Source: Janthinobacterium saanense (GTDB taxonomy: Bacteria; Pseudomonadota; Gammaproteobacteria; Burkholderiales; Burkholderiaceae_D). From it: DNA of 64,000 nt. The stretch covers positions 186,001-250,000 of the forward strand of contig NZ_JACHCI010000003.1 in NCBI RefSeq assembly GCF_014200675.1, given 5' to 3'. Below, one piece after another: positions 60,912 through 64,000 of the stretch. Each line of letters begins with the position of its first letter. The first letter of the stretch is position 1. A program made the translations under genes and the position numbers. A model generated the notes under the pieces. That model worked only from the letters and a program-made list of their open reading frames with translations, searched no databases and was not told where the DNA came from.

Positions 60912-62918
60912 ATGGCCGGTACAGAAAACCAAGGGCAGGGCACGCAGCAGCAAGGACCGGAAGAGTCGCGCGTATTTGATCCATCGGCGGCATTTGCCGC
61001 GCAAGCAACGATCTCTGGCATGGATGCCTACCACGCGATGGTGGCTGACGCCGAGCGCGACTACGAAGGTTTCTGGGCCAAGCTGGCGCGCGACAACCTG
61101 AGCTGGAAAAAGCCGTTCACCCGCACCCTGAACGAAGACAACGCGCCGTTCTACAAATGGTTCGAAGACGGCCAGTTGAATGTGTCGTACAACTGCCTGG
61201 ACCGCAACATCGAAAATGGCCTGGGCGACAAGACCGCCATCATCTTCGAAGCCGACGACGGCACGGTTACCAAAGCCAGCTATAAAGAACTGCATGAAAA
61301 AGTCAGCAAGTTCGCCAACGGCCTGAAATCCAAAGGTATTGCCAAGGGCGACCGCGTCATCATCTATATGTCGATGTCGGTCGAAGGCGTCGCCGCCATG
61401 CAAGCCTGCGCGCGCATCGGCGCCACCCACTCGGTCGTGTTCGGCGGCTTCTCGGCCAAATCCTTGCAAGAGCGCATCATCGACGCGGGCGCCGTGGCCG
61501 TCATCACCGGTGACGAGCAACTGCGTGGCGGCAAGAAGCTGCCCTTGAAATCCATCGTCGACGAGGCGCTGGCGCTGGGCGGCTGCGAGTCCGTCAAAAA
61601 CGTCATCGTCTACCAACGCACGGGCAGCGATCTGCCTATGCAGGCGGGCCGCGATACCTGGCTGCATGACCTGGTCGCAAACCAGAGCGCGCAATGCGAG
61701 CCGGAATGGGTGGATGCCGAGCATCCTTTGTTTATTCTGTACACCTCCGGCTCGACCGGTACGCCAAAAGGCGTGCAGCATTCCAGCGGCGGCTATTTGC
61801 TGTGGGCCGCGCTGACGATGAAATGGAGTTTCGACATCAAGCCCGACGACGTGTTCTGGTGTACGGCCGACATCGGCTGGGTGACGGGCCACAGCTACAT
61901 CGCCTATGGCCCGATGGCCGTGGGCGCCACGCAAGTGGTATTCGAGGGTATCCCGACTTACCCGAACGCGGGCCGCTTCTGGGAAACCATCAAAAAGCAT
62001 AAGGTCAGCATCTTCTACACGGCGCCTACGGCCATCCGTTCGCTGATCAAGGCTGCTGACGTGGATCCGAAAGTGCATCCGCAACACTATGACTTGAGCA
62101 GCCTGCGCCTGCTGGGCACGGTGGGCGAGCCGATCAATCCGGAAGCCTGGATGTGGTACTACAAAAACATCGGCGGCGAGAAGTGCCCGATTGTCGACAC
62201 CTTCTGGCAAACGGAAACGGGCGGCCACATGATCACCCCATTGCCAGGCGCCACGCCGATGGTGCCCGGTTCCTGCACCCTGCCATTGCCCGGCATCATG
62301 GCCGCCATCGTCGACGAAGCGGGCCAGGACGTGCCGAACGGCCAGGGCGGCATTCTGGTGGTGAAACGCCCATGGCCATCGATGATACGCACCATCTGGA
62401 ACAACCCGGACCGTTTCAAGTCCAGCTATTTCCCGGAAGAACTGGGCGGCAAGATGTACCTGGCCGGCGACGGCGCCATCCGCAACAAGGACACCGGCTA
62501 CTTCACGATCACGGGCCGCATCGATGACGTGCTGAACGTTTCCGGCCACCGCATGGGCACGATGGAAATCGAATCGGCCCTGGTCGCCAACCCGCTGGTG
62601 GCTGAAGCGGCCGTAGTCGGCCGCCCGGACGACACGACCGGCGAGTCGATCTGCGCCTTCGTGGTCTTGAAGCAAGCCCGCCCCACCGGCGAGGAAGCGA
62701 AGAAGCTGGCGCTGGAGCTGCGCAACTGGGTCGGCAAGGAAATCGGCCCGATCGCGAAACCAAAAGAAATCCGCTTCGGCGACAACCTCCCCAAAACCCG
62801 TTCCGGCAAAATCATGCGCCGTTTGCTGCGCGTGCTGGCCAAGGGCGAGACGATTACGCAGGATGTGTCGACTTTGGAAAACCCCGCTATCTTGGATCAA
62901 CTGAAAGAGGCGTCGTAA
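60912..62918 (+). CDS. acs: Acetyl-CoA synthetase (AMP-forming)
   Basis: Acs activates acetate with ATP and CoA to give acetyl-CoA. The 668-residue product has the ANL-superfamily motifs [23 protein letters not shown] (the acyl-AMP site) and [18 protein letters not shown]. The C-terminal [11 protein letters not shown] carries the lysine that is acetylated to switch off Acs in other bacteria. ATG 60912 follows GGAG; the longer frame from 60804 is rejected as it lacks a ribosome site and adds no family sequence. Confidence 0.97.
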   Translation: MAGTENQGQGTQQQGPEESRVFDPSAAFAAQATISGMDAYHAMVADAERDYEGFWAKLARDNLSWKKPFTRTLNEDNAPFYKWFEDGQLNVSYNCLDRNIENGLGDKTAIIFEADDGTVTKASYKELHEKVSKFANGLKSKGIAKGDRVIIYMSMSVEGVAAMQACARIGATHSVVFGGFSAKSLQERIIDAGAVAVITGDEQLRGGKKLPLKSIVDEALALGGCESVKNVIVYQRTGSDLPMQAGRDTWLHDLVANQSAQCEPEWVDAEHPLFILYTSGSTGTPKGVQHSSGGYLLWAALTMKWSFDIKPDDVFWCTADIGWVTGHSYIAYGPMAVGATQVVFEGIPTYPNAGRFWETIKKHKVSIFYTAPTAIRSLIKAADVDPKVHPQHYDLSSLRLLGTVGEPINPEAWMWYYKNIGGEKCPIVDTFWQTETGGHMITPLPGATPMVPGSCTLPLPGIMAAIVDEAGQDVPNGQGGILVVKRPWPSMIRTIWNNPDRFKSSYFPEELGGKMYLAGDGAIRNKDTGYFTITGRIDDVLNVSGHRMGTMEIESALVANPLVAEAAVVGRPDDTTGESICAFVVLKQARPTGEEAKKLALELRNWVGKEIGPIAKPKEIRFGDNLPKTRSGKIMRRLLRVLAKGETITQDVSTLENPAILDQLKEAS

Positions 62919-62936
62919 TAACCCAAAACAACAGCC

Positions 62937-62963
62937 AGGGTCGTACCCTGAGGGTACGACCCT
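62937..62963 (+). terminator. Perfect palindromic hairpin after acs
   Basis: AGGGTCGTACCC, loop TGA, GGGTACGACCCT: a 12-base perfect stem 19 bases after the acs stop. There is only a weak T run (GTTCTG). It may be an acs terminator or a dispersed palindromic repeat; related GGGTCnnACCCTGAGGG-type palindromes are common in this group to my recollection. Confidence 0.6.
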
Positions 62964-63002
62964 GTTCTGTCCCGGGTTACTTTTACTTCAGGGTAAATAT
63001 CT

Positions 63003-63031
63003 TTGGCACTCTGTGGAATCTTTGCTATAAT
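63003..63031 (+). promoter_or_regulatory. Promoter of tRNA-Ser
   Basis: TTGGCA (63003-63008), 17-base spacer, TATAAT (63026-63031) preceded by TGC, an extended -10. It ends 67 bases before the tRNA. Confidence 0.85.
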
Positions 63032-63098
63032 CTGCGGCTTCGCGACAAGCGAGATGCAATACACGATGTGAGCAAGCAAGACGCACACATTGCCTTCA

Positions 63099-63189
63099 GG
63101 AGAGATGGCTGAGCGGCTGAAGGCGCACGCCTGGAAAGCGTGTATAGGGTAATACTCTATCGGGGGTTCGAATCCCCCTCTCTCCGCCA
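63099..63189 (+). tRNA. tRNA-Ser (GGA)
   Basis: A 91-base class II tRNA with acceptor stem GGAGAGA/TCTCTCC and the D arm TGGCTGAGCGGCTGA. The anticodon GGA lies in the loop CTGGAAA. A long variable arm is followed by the T arm GGGGGTTCGAATCCCCC and encoded CCA at 63187-63189. It reads Ser codons UCC/UCU. Confidence 0.98.
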
Positions 63190-63202
63190 CAGATGAAAAA
63201 AC

Positions 63203-63231
63203 AAAAGCTACCCTCGGGTAGCTTTTTTTTT
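63203..63231 (+). terminator. Terminator of tRNA-Ser
   Basis: AGCTACCC (63206-63213) and GGGTAGCT (63216-63223) pair and are followed by a run of T to 63231. Confidence 0.92.
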
Positions 63232-63240
63232 CGTCTGTAC

Positions 63241-63348
63241 GCGGAGAGAAGCACGCCCCCTGCGGGGCGTGCGCGGGGGATTCGAAGGCATCGCCCCTAC
63301 CGGGGCGAGCCTCTCCGAATCCACTAACTGCTGCCGCTGCGCGGCAGC
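63241..63348. repeat. GC-rich hairpin cluster with an interrupted inverted copy of the tRNA-Ser 3' end
   Basis: GCGGAGAGA (63241-63249) plus GGGGGATTCGAA (63275-63286) together are the exact reverse complement of 21 bases of the tRNA-Ser gene (63167-63187), split by a 25-base insert that itself holds a hairpin (GCACGCCCC/GGGGCGTGC, 63251-63272). Two more stem-loops follow: 63278-63322 (GGATTC..CGAATCC ends, GCCCC/GGGGC inside) and GCTGCCGC/GCGGCAGC (63330-63348). No protein is encoded. It looks like a repeat or old integration scar next to the tRNA. Confidence 0.65.
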
Positions 63349-63675
63349 CCCGCGCGCTGCGGGTGCGCGTTCGTGGTTCTAATCAGGTTTCGATTGAGCC
63401 CGCTTCTACTGCACCTCATGCATCAGTCCGTGTCTGAATGGCAGAACAGGCTCTGCTGCACTTGAAGTGCGGGCCTGAATCGCGGGCCTGAGAAAATGGC
63501 CATGGCTGCGTTGCTTGGGCTTGCCGTACATGCGTACTGTCTGCGCCCGCGCGCCTTGCCCTGACCATTTTTCAGACCCGCTGGGCCCGGAGAACCCTTG
63601 CTTGCGACTTGGGCCGGGGCGTACTGCTGTTCTGCTTTGATTTATGATGGATGAGGTTGTGTCGGAATGGCAGAA
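63349..63675. other. Non-coding stretch between the hairpin cluster and the IS fragment
   Basis: No gene seen. The phrase GTGTCnGAATGGCAGAAC occurs twice (around 63430 and 63660), a further sign of repeated or mobile-element debris. Confidence 0.4.
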
Positions 63676-63711
63676 CTGACCCTCAGCCGCTCACTGACCC
63701 TCAGCCGCTCA
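63676..63711. repeat. 18-base tandem duplication
   Basis: CTGACCCTCAGCCGCTCA occurs twice in a row (63676-63693 and 63694-63711), directly at the point where transposase homology begins. It may be a duplication at the break that truncated the IS. Confidence 0.85.
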
Positions 63712-63712
63712 T

Positions 63713-64000
63713 CCGCTGATCCCGCCACGTCATCCGCAGACCAACGGCATGGTGGAACGCTTCAACGGCCGCATCAGTGAGATCGTCAACCAGACCCGTT
63801 TCGCGTCCAGGGCCGAGCTCGAATCAACATTGCGCAATTACCTGAAAATCTATAACCACAACATCCCACAGCGCGCTCTCAACAACGAAACGCCGATTCA
63901 GGCAACGCAGAAATGGCAGGCAAAAAAGCCAGAATTATTCGTTAAACGTGTTTATAACCAGGCGGGTCTTGACACTTATACTGGTCACCGAGGGAGCAGT
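63713..64000 (+). pseudogene. IS481-type transposase, C-terminal fragment
   Basis: The frame is open from about 63698 to the window edge and reads LIPPRHPQTNGMVERFNGRI, then NYLKIYNHNIPQRALNNETPIQA. This is the end of the DDE integrase core (with the catalytic Glu in MVERFNG) of IS481-family transposases. The earlier two-thirds of the protein, including the first two catalytic Asp, are absent upstream, where a stop (63695) and the tandem duplication lie. So this is a 5'-truncated copy that continues past the window end. It is no longer able to produce a full transposase from this locus. Confidence 0.8.

Overview
The window looks like chromosome of a betaproteobacterium of the family Oxalobacteraceae, most like Janthinobacterium or a close relative. 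This is an inference from protein style (Burkholderiales-type NusA, InfB, RluB and AroG, a PEP-CTERM protein, many TonB-dependent receptors) and codon use. I made no database comparison. No prophage, CRISPR array or replication origin was seen.

Layout. (1) 1-15,316 is an array of five outer-membrane TonB-dependent receptors on the minus strand, the first cut by the window edge. The second and third are close paralogues that also share duplicated promoters and terminators. A plus-strand aroG (DAHP synthase) sits between the first two, behind a Phe/Tyr-rich leader peptide and an intrinsic terminator that together form a recognisable transcription attenuator. (2) 15,922-23,438 is a peptide ABC transporter operon: solute-binding protein, two permeases, a fused double ATPase and a second solute-binding protein. 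With the receptor array it suggests a two-membrane route for peptide uptake, which is inference. (3) 23,440-28,991 holds an alpha/beta hydrolase, a DedA-rhodanese fusion, glucokinase, and a divergent amine oxidase/TetR pair with palindromic operators. (4) 29,421-41,069 is the conserved core: scpB-rluB, then rimP-nusA-infB-rbfA-truB with an attenuator-like leader, then typA.

(5) 41,166-46,007 is a minus-strand group of PI-PLC-like secreted enzyme, TonB-dependent receptor and an unusual regulator with two fused TetR domains. (6) 46,291-53,257 holds dusA, a chemoreceptor, a free-standing TonB C-terminal domain protein, two lipoproteins, a 38-residue membrane peptide, an unknown protein and a PEP-CTERM protein. 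A repeat element occurs there in a long and a short form. (7) 53,586-57,151 holds a Fur-box-controlled siderophore-type receptor, a stand-alone receiver protein and a Phd/YefM-ParE type toxin-antitoxin pair. (8) 57,249-62,918 holds tRNA-His, murI, a class I fumarase, a UPF0114 membrane protein and acs. (9) 62,919-64,000 holds tRNA-Ser(GGA), a GC-rich hairpin region containing an interrupted inverted copy of the tRNA 3' end, and the C-terminal part of an IS481-type transposase running off the window.

The strongest candidates for something new are the aroG attenuator, the phospholipase/receptor/double-TetR locus, the two-form repeat element, and the tRNA-Ser inverted-copy region.
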